A stretch of DNA of 64,000 nt from Ashinkailepas kermadecensis (lineage: Eukaryota > Arthropoda > Thecostraca > Neolepadidae): positions 341,001 through 405,000 of the forward strand of contig JAOTOM010004742.1 in the NCBI GenBank assembly GCA_034440615.1, in the 5' to 3' direction. Both the position numbers and the translations under genes were made by a program. This document shows positions 1 through 10,950 of this stretch, piece after piece; positions within the stretch are counted from its first letter, which is position 1, and every line of letters begins with the position of its first letter. A model generated the notes under the pieces. The model was not told the DNA's origin. It searched no databases and worked only from the letters and a program-made list of their open reading frames with translations.

Positions 1-448
1 AATCCAATATGATTTTTGTAGCTGCTCCAATGCCAAAGGACTTCAGTGACGACCGAGTAGTGAAATAGGCGATTGTGCAGTGCTGCTATGACTCAAGCTG
101 CACCAAGGGAAAATCATCAGACGCCGGACAGAGCTTGAACTTTCCCGACATATATTTCCATCCTGATTGCAACATCACTCCAACTACAGCACATTGCGAA
201 CAATCCTCCGCCTACGCGAAGGAGGGATATGTGTCTCCATGTCTATATATATTGTGAAGAAAATAGACCTCGGTCAATACAATTTAATGAGTCCAGTCGT
301 TTGCGGGTGGACTAACGATTATCCGCAGGCCGACCATTTCAGCGCCTACGAAAGGCGAGGGAGGATTCCATAGCCATGCATTAGAGGGCCATCACCAATG
401 GTGAAGCGCTGGCCAATCGATGCTTGAATATGCTGACTGACCAGCAAA
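1..448. other. Unassigned sequence
   Basis: Short open frames only. I see no splice-flanked coding frame, RNA gene or mobile element here. Confidence 0.5.
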
Positions 449-1137
449 CGTTGACTAACGGTGGCCAGTCACATCACCATCGGTTGTCAGTTACATTAAC
501 AGTGGCCGGTCACATCACCATCGGTTGTCAGTTACACTAACGGTGGCCGGTCACATCAACATCGGTTATCAGTTACACTAACGGTGGCCAGTCACATCAA
601 CATCGGTTGTCAGTTACACTAACGGTGGCCAGTCACATCAACATCGGTTATCAGTTACACTAACGGTGGCCGGTCACATCACCATCGGTTATCAGTTACA
701 TTAACGGTGGCCAGTCACATCACCATCGGTAGCCAGTCACACTAACAGTGGCCGGTCACATCACCATCGGTTGTCAGTTACACTAACGGTGGCCGGTCAC
801 ATCACCATCGGTTGTCAGTTACACTAACGGTGGCCGGTCACATCACCATCGGTTGTCAGTTACACTAACGGTGGCCAGTCACATCACCATCGGTTGTCAG
901 TTACACTAACGGTGGCCGGTCACATCACCATCGGTTGTCAGTTACACTAACGGTGGCCAGTCACATCAACATCGGTTGTCAGTTACACTAACGGTGGCCA
1001 GTCACATCACCATCGGTTGTCAGTTACACTAACGGTGGCCGGTCACATCACCATCGGTCGCCAGTCACACTAACGGTGGCCGGTCACATCACCATCGATC
1101 GCCAGTCACACTAACGGTGGCCGGTCACATCGCTAAC
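449..1137. repeat. Minisatellite, 41-bp unit, about 17 copies
   Basis: The unit begins CGGTGGCCAGTCACATCACC and continues ATCGGTTGTCAGTTACACTA plus A. Copies differ at a few positions: CAG/CGG after GGC, CACC/CAAC, and TTGTCAGTT/TCGCCAGTC. Variants are clustered along the array. No open frame of note runs through it. Confidence 0.95.
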
Positions 1138-1606
1138 GGTGGGTGCACTCCGCCTCTCTCAGACATCAGAACAGTGGCAGGCTGTTCGCGCCACACACAG
1201 CCTGATCAAGTGACCAGGCAGATCAGATCACATCAGATCAGATCGGCGAGCAGGCAAGGACATGTCGACACAACTGTCCGGGGCGCACGATCGCAGTTGG
1301 TCGGCAGGGACACGTCCATACAGCTATCTGGAGAGTACAGTTGCAGTTGGCCGACAAGTTGTCTGCTGCCATGCCATGATGTTTCCAGATCCTGTTTCTG
1401 TAGCCTCAGGGCACCCTCTTGACCTCGCTCGTGCAGCTGTCCAAATGACGCCTTGTGCCGGTGTCCATAGTGCTGACGTTGGGCGATATGCGCTCACAAG
1501 CTGGACGTGTTCGTCTCACCCAGGGGTGAGCAGAAGCATAGTTGATGCTCTAACTCCGGTGTGTTGTTATCAGCTGCCAAGACAGGCGGCACGTCGCTAA
1601 GTCTTC
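1138..1606. other. Unassigned unique sequence
   Basis: Two overlapping frames of about 100 codons run here without recognisable protein features or splice context. I treat them as chance. Confidence 0.4.
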
Positions 1607-1727
1607 AGTCACACAATGCTTCGCATTACATTCATACAAAGCAAGTGCCCCGTCCTTTCAAGTCACCAGTCAGACAATACTTTGCATTACATTCATACAA
1701 AGCAAGTGCTCCGTCCTTTCAAGTCAC
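1607..1727. repeat. Tandem duplication, 61-bp unit, 2 copies
   Basis: GCATTACATTCATACAAAGC recurs at 1623 and 1684, followed each time by AAGTGCYCCGTCCTTTCAAG. Confidence 0.85.
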
Positions 1728-1753
1728 GTTCGCGTGCAAATCTTACCTGCTCG

Positions 1754-1913
1754 AACTGTGTCCTCTGACAAAGTGAGGAGTATGCGACTCAGCAACTGTG
1801 TCCTCTGACAAAGTGAGGAGTATGCGGCTCGGCAACTGTGTTCTCTGACAAAGTGAGGAGTATGCGGTTCAGCAATTGTGTCCTCTGACAAAGTGAGGAG
1901 TATGCGGCTCAGC
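1754..1913. repeat. Minisatellite, 40-bp unit, 4 copies
   Basis: The unit starts AACTGTGTCCTCTGACAAAG and ends GAGGAGTATGCGRCTCAGC. Copies begin at 1754, 1794, 1834 and 1874. Confidence 0.92.
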
Positions 1914-2025
1914 CATAAGTGATAACTAACCGCCGCGTTGCCCTTTACCTAATATTGGTGATGAGTATGTGGCTCAGCCATAAGTGATAACTAACCGCCG
2001 CGTTGTCCTCCACCCAATGCTAGCA
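1914..2025. repeat. Direct repeat, 65-bp period, about 1.7 copies
   Basis: CATAAGTGATAACTAACCGC recurs at 1914 and 1979. It directly follows the 40-bp array, and its GAGTATGTGGCTCAGC end is shared with that unit, so the two arrays are related. Confidence 0.8.
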
Positions 2026-2694
2026 GTCTGTGATGCGGGAGCAAAGGCCAAAAATTATAGCCGCTGCCATGATTATAGCGAGCTGCGGGAAATAGACGGC
2101 ACCCCAGACCCAGATAGCGGTGGAAAAAAAACAAACAATCATTCGTCGCTGAAAGGGATCCCGACTGGCGATCAGCTGACCGCTCTGTGTGCCACGCCCA
2201 TGGCGAAGATAACGCCAGCGAATGACCGCCACCCTTCTCTCGGCTCCACCGAGTGAGCGCAACGTGTCGGGTGCTGACGTGCAGGCCGGATAGCGGTACC
2301 TGAAACCTATCTCCACAGCGGCTAATTGTGATTAGATTAGCCGAGTAGGCTGACCCGCCGCTATAATGGCCTCTGAAAAGGTCACGCCAAGTGTCGCATG
2401 CGCTTCGGCTCGTCATCACATTAATCAAGAGTCTGCTGGGTAGTTCTGACTAAAATCTCATCTCACCACCGGTAATTAGTTGCACGGTCTGACACTCCCA
2501 TGTGCCACGCCTTCACACAGAGGCATGCAAAAACCATAAGTGCACTGTATACCTGGTAGCTTCGAAGAACGTTCACTTCATCACTAATAGCTGACCACGG
2601 ATGGTGTGCTTGTGGGAACGCTTGCTTAGAATGGAGATATAGAAGTTCGTTTGAAGCATAAATACCATCAGCAAAGATAGATTTAGTTCCAACA
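2026..2694. other. Unassigned unique sequence
   Basis: Overlapping minus-strand frames of 98-145 codons exist, but they have no recognisable domain, signal peptide or splice context. Confidence 0.4.
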
Positions 2695-2965
2695 CAGTCA
2701 TGGGACAGCTGCAACACTGGCATTGGTTTGAAAGCGTTGAACCACGTGCTGCCGACAGCAAAGGTTTTCCCTACGGTGGAAAGTGTGACTGTGAAGTGTT
2801 GGCTGTTGGTTAGTTGGTTATCCGGGTCGATGATCGCACCAGCCAACCATCCAACCTCCAGCACTTCACAGAGCCACACTTTCCACCGCAGGGAAAACTT
2901 CGCCGTCGCTGCACGTAGCTGAATGCTTTCAATCTAATGACAGCGTTGCAGCAGCTCCATGAAGC
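2695..2965. repeat. Fold-back element: long imperfect inverted repeat
   Basis: The left arm (about 2695-2820) and right arm (about 2836-2965) are inverted copies. GGTTTTCCCTACGGTGGAAA at 2763 faces TTTCCACCGCAGGGAAAACT at 2880. GTGAAGTGTTGG faces CCAGCACTTCAC, and TTTGAAAGCGTTGAA faces GAATGCTTTCAAT. The centre is near 2828. Arms look roughly 75-85% matched, and pairing is best in the middle of each arm. No transposase frame lies inside. It may be a MITE-like or fold-back element, or a hairpin RNA source. Confidence 0.8.
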
Positions 2966-3086
2966 TACTTACTCTTTTATTTTAATTTTAAATATCCTGA
3001 AATACCCGGCAGAGAAGTATGCAATGCATGGGAATGCTGGCGCGTTTTGTAATGAGAGTTAACGAGGAGCGACTCCATTTCCTCAC

Positions 3087-3485
3087 CAGCCTCATCTGAC
3101 CGACGATCGTTCACCCTCCTCATCTGACCGACGACCGTTCCCCACCCTCATCTGACCGATGACCGTTCCACTCCTCATCTGACCGACGATCGTTCCCCGC
3201 CTCATCTGACCGACGATCACTCACTCACCTCATCTGGCCGAGGACCGTTCACCCGCCTGATCTGACCGACGACCGTTCACCGGCCTCATCTGACCAACGA
3301 CCGTTCACCACCCTCATCTGACCGATGACCGTTCCCCTCCTCATCTGACCGACGACCGTTCCCCCTCCTCATCTGACCGACGATCGTTCCCCACCCTCAT
3401 CTGACCGATGACCGTTCCACTCCTCATCTAACCGACGATCGTTCCCCGCCTCATCTGACCGACGACGGTTCACCGGCCTCATCTT
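3087..3485. repeat. Degenerate minisatellite, about 28-30-bp unit, about 14 copies
   Basis: The core is CCTCATCTGACCGACGAYCG followed by TTC and a variable C-rich joint (CACC, CCCC, CACT). Some copies keep the palindrome CGATCG. Confidence 0.9.
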
Positions 3486-5571
3486 CTTCCACATAGCAGA
3501 TCCCACCGGTAATTACGACATATAAGTGGCCCCGCCTCTTCCAGGTTGATGGCATCACTGGAGGTAGCGTCTTTTGTCCGCACCAAATACCTCCGCCGCG
3601 ACTAGCCGCTGGTGTGCGTAATCATGGGCGCAGCAGTCATTTGCGCTCAACAGAAGTGGACAGCTTCATCCCGTGATCGATCGCAAGCGGCGGAGGCCAG
3701 TGGAAAGCGTGGTATCACATCGCTTGGCAGAATCTAGTGGCGAGAGCTGAAGTGAAGAACCCGAACGCACCTCTTCAGATAATGTGCAGTAGAAGTTCGT
3801 GGTTAGCGTGGGCAGTCGAGGTTAACTGCATTTACATGAAACATTGGCGCGTCCTTGAAGCACGCGGCCGGGTGTTCAGATCCGTTCGCCATTTTTTAAT
3901 CATGCCCACTCCGTCACTATCATTCATGTGACCTTCGTCCTCTTATCTGAAGCTTACCCTATCCAATGGACTGTTTGTCTGTTTATCTCTCAATCTACCC
4001 CGTCGCTCCTTCAGGTATGCCCTTCACCCACCACCCACCAATTCCACCCTCGATCGATTGTGGTTCCGGTCCGCCCTATCGCACCGATAGACATTTGTGG
4101 CCACTGCCGCGGCCTTCGCAATGTCGGCAATTCATTGCAACTTGACGATCCTGCCCGGCCGGTGTTGATGCATTTTCATGACCCTAGGCGCCTGGTCGGC
4201 TGGTTTCGATGTGTCGTCACGGTCCGGGTAGGTCGGCGTCGTTGCAGCTTCACCATCCCGGTGTGCCCAGACTGCACGTGCAACTTTTCCACGGAGTGAC
4301 GCATTAATCGCTTCGGCGGCCCGCTCGGCAGTAAAGCGGACATAAAACCGTGCTCAAGCCAGCCCACGCCATCTATTCCGTAATGGGGTCTCGGTTGTTG
4401 CTTAGAAGCCGATGGCCTTAGTTGTGGAGCATTTCACGGTGTCTGACGAGGGACGAGTGCCTGGTTTTGATCAAGATCAATGCAGGGGTGTATTAGTTGT
4501 GCATCACAGTTGTTAGGGCAAACAGGGCACTCAAGAGTTATTAATGCGATGATGCATCCGCGTAAAACTTGAATGTCTTCGGCACAGGCACCCTCCAATA
4601 CCAGCAGCTTCGCCATTGTCTTGACATTCTCCTTGCAATTATTTCACCCAGGTTGCTATCACCCAAATGACCCGGGATCATTCCAGCCAAGTTGATTCCA
4701 CCTGCTCTGGTACCTGCATTTGGTTTTCTGGCTAATTCCCAGTGCATTATTTTGCACAATGCATATGCACGAATGCGGGCTACTGCAGGGGACACAGCTT
4801 GCGAACCGAAACGATGAGACGCCCGCTTGGCACGGCACGTAGGCTTGATGACAAACAGTTACGCTTAATCAAATCACTGACAACAAAGGCCAGCTTGTTT
4901 TCTTTTCCAGCCGCATGTTTGGCGACTGGTGCATAACAAAGCCATTCTGTTCAGTAAAACACTCCATGTCAAGACGCATTCACAAAACTCGGGCTGTTTG
5001 TCATTTTAATCTTGTTTTTCGGCGGCGCTATCGCAGTCTGATCGCCGGCGTATCGTTCGCCCGTGTTTCCCACTGTTAACCGTCAGTTTTTCAGGCGCCC
5101 GGGTGTCCCGAATGGCATTCTTTCGGGTGGGTCCCTGTCATTACTCAGCCGGCCGGGTGACGGACCCCAGAGCCACTCACACCTCCGATGGGCCGATAGC
5201 AGGTGCGCGGGCAAGAGCTGGCGGCGGTGCAGACGGTGCACTGTGGGACGCCCACTCAGCATCCACTCACCGGGACGTTTCTTAATTCGGCACTGCGGAA
5301 ATACTGCTGCCGCGGAGGCAAAAACGTCGCCAGGTCGGGCGCAGAGAGGTCTCGCGTTTTTCCTCCGCCGGGGCCTGTCCGTTTTGACACAGTTTAATCG
5401 CGCTGGGAACGGCCGGCGGAAAAATCAATTAGGAGCAGACAGCGCAAGGATGACGTCACGAGAGCCACAATGGGTGCGTTCGCTCTTCTCCCGGCCTGAC
5501 CTGCTTGACCCAAGACGGAAACATCACTGTTGACGCTCCAGTATGTAAATTTGTGTTCGTTGGCATCCCTT
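3486..5571. other. Unassigned unique sequence
   Basis: The longest frames are 123 codons at 3928-4299 and 156 codons at 5063-5533. Neither shows a recognisable motif. The part around 5030-5450 is CpG-rich and could be a regulatory or promoter region, but no core promoter element is clear. Confidence 0.4.
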
Positions 5572-5775
5572 CTGCCAGTGTCCACTGTTGGCAGTCCCGT
5601 CTACCTGTCACAGTGTCCACTGTTGGCAGTCCCGCCTGCCTGTCACAGTATCCACTGTTGACAGTCCCGTCTGCCTGTCACAGTGTCCACTATTGGCAGT
5701 CCCGTCCGACTGTCACAGTGTATATTGCTGGTAGTCACATCTCCCTGTCACAAGGTTCACTGATCGCAGTGCCTT
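5572..5775. repeat. Minisatellite, 35-bp unit, about 6 copies
   Basis: The unit starts CACTGTTGGCAGTCCCGTCT and continues with CCTGTCACAGTGTC. Copies diverge toward the 3' end. Confidence 0.9.
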
Positions 5776-5892
5776 CAATCTGTTAGACAGGACGCTGTTG
5801 GCACCCTTCTCGGTCCGTTGCTCAGTAGCTTCAAGCGACTGCTGGTATATTGAATCATATTGGAAGTTGGAATCGCGCCAGGAGTTTGTCGG

Positions 5893-6163
5893 CCGACCGA
5901 CTGTGTCCACCGGCAGTGGTGCTGACCGACTGTGTCCACCGACAGTGGTGCTGACTGACTGTGTCCACCGACAGTGGTGCTGACCGACTGTGTCCACCGA
6001 CAGTGGTGCTGACCGACTGTGTCCACCGACAGTGGTGCTGACTGACTGTGTCCACCGACAGTGGTGCTGACCGACTGTGTCCACCGACAGTGGGGCTGAC
6101 CGACTGTGTCCACCGGTAGTGGTGCTGACCGACTGTGTCCACCGACAGTGGTGCTGACCAGCT
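5893..6163. repeat. Minisatellite, 29-bp unit, about 9 copies
   Basis: The unit starts GACCGACTGTGTCCACCGAC and ends AGTGGTGCT. Its reverse complement carries CCACTGTCGG, which is also the core of the next array (6318-6975). Confidence 0.95.
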
Positions 6164-6317
6164 ATAGCAAGCCTCAAGCTCACTGAACTCACTGAAAGCA
6201 GTCGTCCTGACAGCTTGACATCCCCTTCCCTACTCTGTCATGCAGTTGTTGGAGCTATTTTTTGTCGAGGGCTGGTAAGGTGGTGATGTCCGAGCTTAAT
6301 TAATCTGCCGAGCACCA

Positions 6318-6975
6318 CCCACTGTCGGACAGCAGACACCACGTACTGTCGGACAGCAGACACTTCCACTGTCGGACAGCAGACACCACGTACTGTCGGA
6401 CAACAGACACCACGTACTGTCGGACAGCAGACACCACGTACTGTCGGACAGCAGCCACTTCCACTGTCGGACAGCAGACATCACGTACTGTCGGACAGCA
6501 GACACCACGTACTGTCGGACAGCAGACGCTTCCACTGTCGGACAGCAGACATCACGTACTGTCGGACAGCAGACACCGCGTACTGTCGGACAGCAGCCAC
6601 TTCCACTGTCGGACAGCAGACATCACGTACTGTCGGACAGCAGACACTTCCACTGTCGGACAGCAGACACCACGTACTGTCGGACAGCAGCCACTTCCAC
6701 TGTCGGACAGCAGACATCACGTACTGTCGGACAGCAGACACTTCCACTGTCGGACAGCAGACACCACGTACTGTCGGACAGCAGCCACTTCCACTGTCGG
6801 ACAGCAGACACCACGTGCTGTCGGACAGCAGACACCACGTACTGTCGGACAGCAGACACCACCCACTGTTAGATAGTCGTACACTTCAATTTTTGAACAG
6901 CAGATACTTCCACTGTCGGACACCACACACTTCCCCTTTCGGACAGGAGATACCACCCACGGTCGCAGGGCCGAA
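6318..6975. repeat. Minisatellite, 23/24-bp units, about 26 copies
   Basis: The common core is ACTGTCGGACAGCAGACA followed by CCACGT or CTTCC. The two forms mix in a partly regular order, for example CACGT, CACGT, CTTCC. The array decays after about 6870. Confidence 0.95.
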
Positions 6976-7990
6976 CACTACCTACTATCCGACAATCAAA
7001 ATTATCTTGAAATTCGTGTTTTTCAGTCATACGGTACCATTTGTAAAATAGAAACCCAACATTTTTAACAAAATCGTCAAAATTAAAATGGAAAAAATAA
7101 CAATATTACATGATCATTTTAGTGCATGGTATCGATGAAACAGTTATATCAATATCCATGTTAACATTCAGTTCACTTTAATTTCAGAACACGGAAGTCA
7201 CTTTTTTTTTTATTGCTATGTTATAGTCGAGTTTATACAAGGTTATGAATACACGACGTCGGTTGCCTCTGGAAATAGAGCCGAAGCTAAGATTGAATAT
7301 GTTGCGGGGCCACGTCTTGGAGACTTTCCCGTCTATCCTATTATATATTTTCTCTTGTCTAGTCGATCCTGTTTTATTTCATGTACCGTACGCACGTGTA
7401 GAAACCATTAGGTGTGGCTTATTTAACATATTATTAAGAGAAACGAACACATCTTTAGCGATGACACCAAGTGCGGACATATTCACGAACCCGCTGAATG
7501 CATTTAAGACGCAGGTGGTTAGATACTGTGCTGCGTCACACGCTCACATCTGAGCCGCGTGGCCATCGGGCATCGATGCAGTTCTGACAGCCGTTTACCT
7601 GTTTGAACTAAAAACTGTTCACTGTTCTGTTTACGTTATTTTTAGCTGATGACTTCTCCTGTAAAGCGCACAATATGCTGTTGGAAATTGCGGACAATAA
7701 ATAATCCTTTCTAGGTCGTCGGGTAGCGAAATGAACAATGTTTTTCACCGCCATCCCCTACCCCCATATCGCTGTCGCGAAGGTGGATTGCGTTGCTGGC
7801 TGGCCGCTAGTAAGACGTGGTGTGCTAGCCAGACTGCCACGATATGAGATATTCTACCAGCATACTTTGCCAAAGCGGACTATCATGTCGTGAAATGGAC
7901 GGAGCTGTGTTGTACATAATCGAGCTTTTCTGAACTGGCATGTCAATGCTATTAACTTTGTGCTAACTTTTCATGGAAATAAATCGCAGT
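6976..7990. other. AT-richer unassigned sequence
   Basis: One 102-codon frame (7245-7553) has no recognised motif. The start of exon A's gene was searched for here without success. Confidence 0.4.
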
Positions 7991-8630
7991 CAGGACTGTC
8001 ACACCGCCGTCAGGGATATCACACCGCCGTCATGGATGTCACACCGCCGTCAGGGATATCACACCGCCGTCAGGGATATCACACCGCCGTCAGGGATATC
8101 ACACCACCGTCAGGGATGTCACACCACCGTCAGAGATGTCACACCGCCGTCAGGGATGTCACACCGCCGTCAGGGATATCACACCGCCGCCAGGGGTGTC
8201 ACACCGCCGTCAGGGATATCACACCGCCGTCAGGGATGTCACACCGCCGTCAGGGATATCACACCGCCGTCAGGGATATCACACCACCGTCAGGGATATC
8301 ACACCGCCGTCAGGGATGTCACACCGCCGTCAGGGATATCACACCGCCGTCAGGGATGTCACACCGCCGTCAGGGATGTCACACCGCCGTCAGGGATATC
8401 ACACCGCCGTCAGGAATGTCACACCGTCGTCAGGGATGTCACACTGCCGTCAGGGATGTCACACCTGGGTCAGGGATACCACACCGTCGTCAGGGATATC
8501 ACACCGCCGTCAGGGATATCACACCGCCGTCAAGGATATCACACCGCCGTCAGGGATGTTACACCCCCGTCAGGGATGTCAAGCTGCCGTCAGGGTTGTG
8601 ACATCGCGGTCAGGGATGTCACACCCTGTT
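7991..8630. repeat. Minisatellite, 20-bp unit, about 32 copies
   Basis: The unit is ACACCGCCGTCAGGGATATC or the GATGTC variant, in exact 20-bp register for most of the array. Since 20 is not a multiple of 3, all three + frames share one 20-residue periodic translation and stay open for more than 170 codons. The variant order is irregular and the copies decay at the 3' end. Confidence 0.97.
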
Positions 8631-9744
8631 AGAAAGACTGGGGGAGTGTGATATCCAGGTTCATCTGAAACTTTGGTGATGGTTTAATTCGTCCTTGAAC
8701 TTCCACTCACAGAATTAACTCCTGGTGAGCCCAACGTGGTGAACGTGTCGCTAGCAATCAAAGCACTAACAAATTAACAGCCCAAATCATAGCGATTCGC
8801 AGTGGGATATTGTAGGTGACTACAGCCAGAATAGCTCTTCTCATGGTTAACGTCCCTGGCCTCATCACATGTAATCCTTCAGTCGGCCAGTGTCGCTCAA
8901 ATATGGCTGTCCCATGCGGATCACGAGCCACCCAACTGACGAGCAGCACCGGCCGAAATGGTGCTGGATCCCCTCTGGGCAGATTTTCGGCGTGTTTGCC
9001 CTCTGCTGCGAGCAATTCACCCTACATCGGGAGTATGCAACTTGGTTTGAGGTAGTCGGAAAATGAAAGGAATAGCTGCTGGCAAGGTAGCAAATGGTGC
9101 TCCTAATGCTAGGGACTAGAGCTTCGGGAGCTGCAAAGTGTTGTATGATGGTCTCTACAGACACAAGTTAAGCTACTGTGAGCATATAAATTGATGGGTT
9201 CGGGTTTCGTAACCGATGATCAAAATTGGCCTGAAGGTTCATCACTAGTTTTATATCAAGGGGCGCAAAGAGGGGCTAGCTAGCCCATGTCACGTTCTTT
9301 GTTCTCTTTAGTGGATCGTTCCCAGCAAGCACAGCAACTTTAATTATTGCCGAGCCGAGCTGGCAGTACCAAACACAAACTCCATGATTTCGTACAGGTT
9401 GCGCCCACTCTCCTTCTCCCAACTTTGGACAGAATTAGCATTGTCCATATGGACTCTACGTGGAAAGAATCGACTTCAAGGTGGCTCTCCTCATCCCGCC
9501 GTCCACAACTTTGAAACAACTTGCATACATATAATGTGCACCAGGCATAAAACTAGTTATTAGTGCTAAAACTGAGAACAGTAGAAGACGTTCCTTGCCG
9601 AGAGGGAAAGCTGACACATCTGGCCTCTAGACTAAGCTACCTTCATTGTGCGCCTCAACAGCATTGCAACCTCTTATTTCACCGGAAAAAAAATATGGTG
9701 TAATGATCACCAACTCCTGCGTATCACCATACGTATGAGAGTGT
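8631..9744. other. Unassigned unique sequence
   Basis: Frames of up to 99 codons on the minus strand (8758-9164) lack recognisable features. Confidence 0.4.
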
Positions 9745-10255
9745 TGATTTCCGAATGTGACACTCTCTACATCCCAGCGCCTAAGAGTAAGCGGGTATCT
9801 GAGTGTGAGGTATGCCAGCTTCCGAAAGCGCATTGATTTCAGAGCACTGCACTCTCTGCACCTCCAGCATCCGAGAGTGTGTGGATCTGAGTGTAGCCGA
9901 CACAATGTCTCTGTGGATCTGAGAGTAGCCGACACAATGTCTCCAGTGTCTGAGAGTGTGTGGATCTGAGAGTGGCCGACACGGTGTATCCAGTGTCTGA
10001 GAGTGTGTGGATCTGAGACACCCCGTGTTTCCAGTGGTTCCAGTGTCTGAGAGTGTGTGGATCGCCGATTGTGATGATACTCTGTGTACCCCTAGCATCG
10101 GAGTGTGTGTGGATATTCGATTGTGACGCGACATTCTCTGCACCCCCAGCATCGGAGAGTGTGAGGATCTCCGATTGTGACGACATTCTCTGTACCCCCA
10201 ACATCGGAGAGTGCGCGGAACTCCGATTGTGACACGACCCTCTCTGCGCCCCCAG
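9745..10255 (+). repeat. Tandem array derived from the exon A splice acceptor, about 52-bp unit
   Basis: The youngest units (about 10090-10255) read CCCCCAGCATCGGAGAGTGT, then a GGATCTCCGATTGTGAC stretch and a CTCTCTG pyrimidine tract. The last unit runs directly into exon A, whose boundary reads CCCCCAG/AGTCGGAGGGTGTGCG followed by GATCTCCGAGCTG. Each unit therefore contains a pyrimidine tract, an AG and the first 25 or so bases of the exon. Older, more diverged units (GAGAGTGTGTGGATCTGAG) extend upstream to about 9745. Confidence 0.85.
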
Positions 10256-10621
10256 AGTCGGAGGGTGTGCGGATCTCCGAGCTGCGCGGCCCCGACGTGG
10301 TGGAGCACAACACCAACTCGACTGCCGTGCTCGACTGCGTGTACGAGCTGACCGAGCGCGACATCAGCCTGCTGACCGTCAAGTGGTACCTGGGCGACGA
10401 GCAGCACCCGGTCTACCAGTGGGGCATCGGCCTGCCGCCGTCCGACATCGGCGCGCTCAAGGGCCGCCTGCACCTGGGTCACGTCGCCTCGGCCGACCCG
10501 CTCAAGAAGCACCGAGCCATCAGCGTCATGAACCCGACGGTCGACCTGAGCGGCGAGTACATCTGCAAGGTCACCACAAACGCGCAGGTGGACACCAAGT
10601 CCAAGAGGATGATCGTGTACG
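10256..10621 (+). CDS. Exon A: Ig-like V-type domain 1
   Basis: The frame is open through 366 nt (phase 1 in, phase 1 out) and codon third positions are nearly all G or C, unlike the flanks. The 3' splice site is CTGCGCCCCCAG before AGTCGG, and the donor is TACG/GTGAGT at 10622. Ig hallmarks counted from the exon start are the B-strand Cys28 (LDC), the core Trp44 (VKWY) and the F-strand motif LSGEYIC with Cys104. Asn21-Ser-Thr is an N-glycosylation sequon. The stretch DPLKKHRAI and the ending KRMIVY recall the Beat-like arthropod Ig family. The upstream tandem array at 9745-10255 repeats this exon's own boundary, so the exact acceptor among near-identical copies should be confirmed by cDNA. 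The copy used here is the only one leading straight into the open Ig frame. Confidence 0.88.
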
Positions 10622-10796
10622 GTGAGTGCGCGCCATTGGCGCAATGCGCCGACACATTGTACAGACTGTGACGTTGCCTTTTGCTCGGGGCTTGGTTTCG
10701 GAACTGCTCGTGTCAGCACTGAGGTCTAATGTCCCGAGGTGTTCACCGTATGCATGGACATTGGCGGCCGGAACGCCTACCTGTGAGTAATATTCA

Positions 10797-10950
10797 GCTA
10801 CCCGAAAGTTTTTTTTCGGGTATATTTTGCTTGTTTCGGGAGCATTTTGTTCACTTCCGAGAGCATGTTGTTCACTTCCGAGAGCATTTTGTTCCCTTGC
10901 GGAACATTTTTGATACCTTTCGAGAGTATTTTGTTGGTTTCCGAGGGTAC
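10797..10950. repeat. Degenerate minisatellite, about 24-bp unit, 6 copies
   Basis: The core is TTCCGAGAGCATTTTGTTCA, with variants TTTCGGGAGC and TTTCGAGAGTATTTTGTTGG. It lies in the first intron of the Ig gene. Confidence 0.8.

Noticed and set aside
449..1137. CRISPR-like repeat/spacer pattern
   Set aside because: The whole 41-bp unit is repeated; there is no unique spacer.
6220..6280. Possible signal-peptide exon (ATGCAGTTGTTGGAG with GTAAGG donor)
   Set aside because: Too short, poorly hydrophobic, and the donor phase (2) does not match the phase 1 needed by exon A.
7991..8630. CRISPR-like array
   Set aside because: The repeats are contiguous without unique spacers and the context is a eukaryotic genome.
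10729..10784. Possible extra exon between A and B (GTGTTCACCG to CTACCT/GTGAGT)
   Set aside because: It has a decent donor, but the acceptor is weak and its phases do not connect exon A to exon B without breaking the frame.
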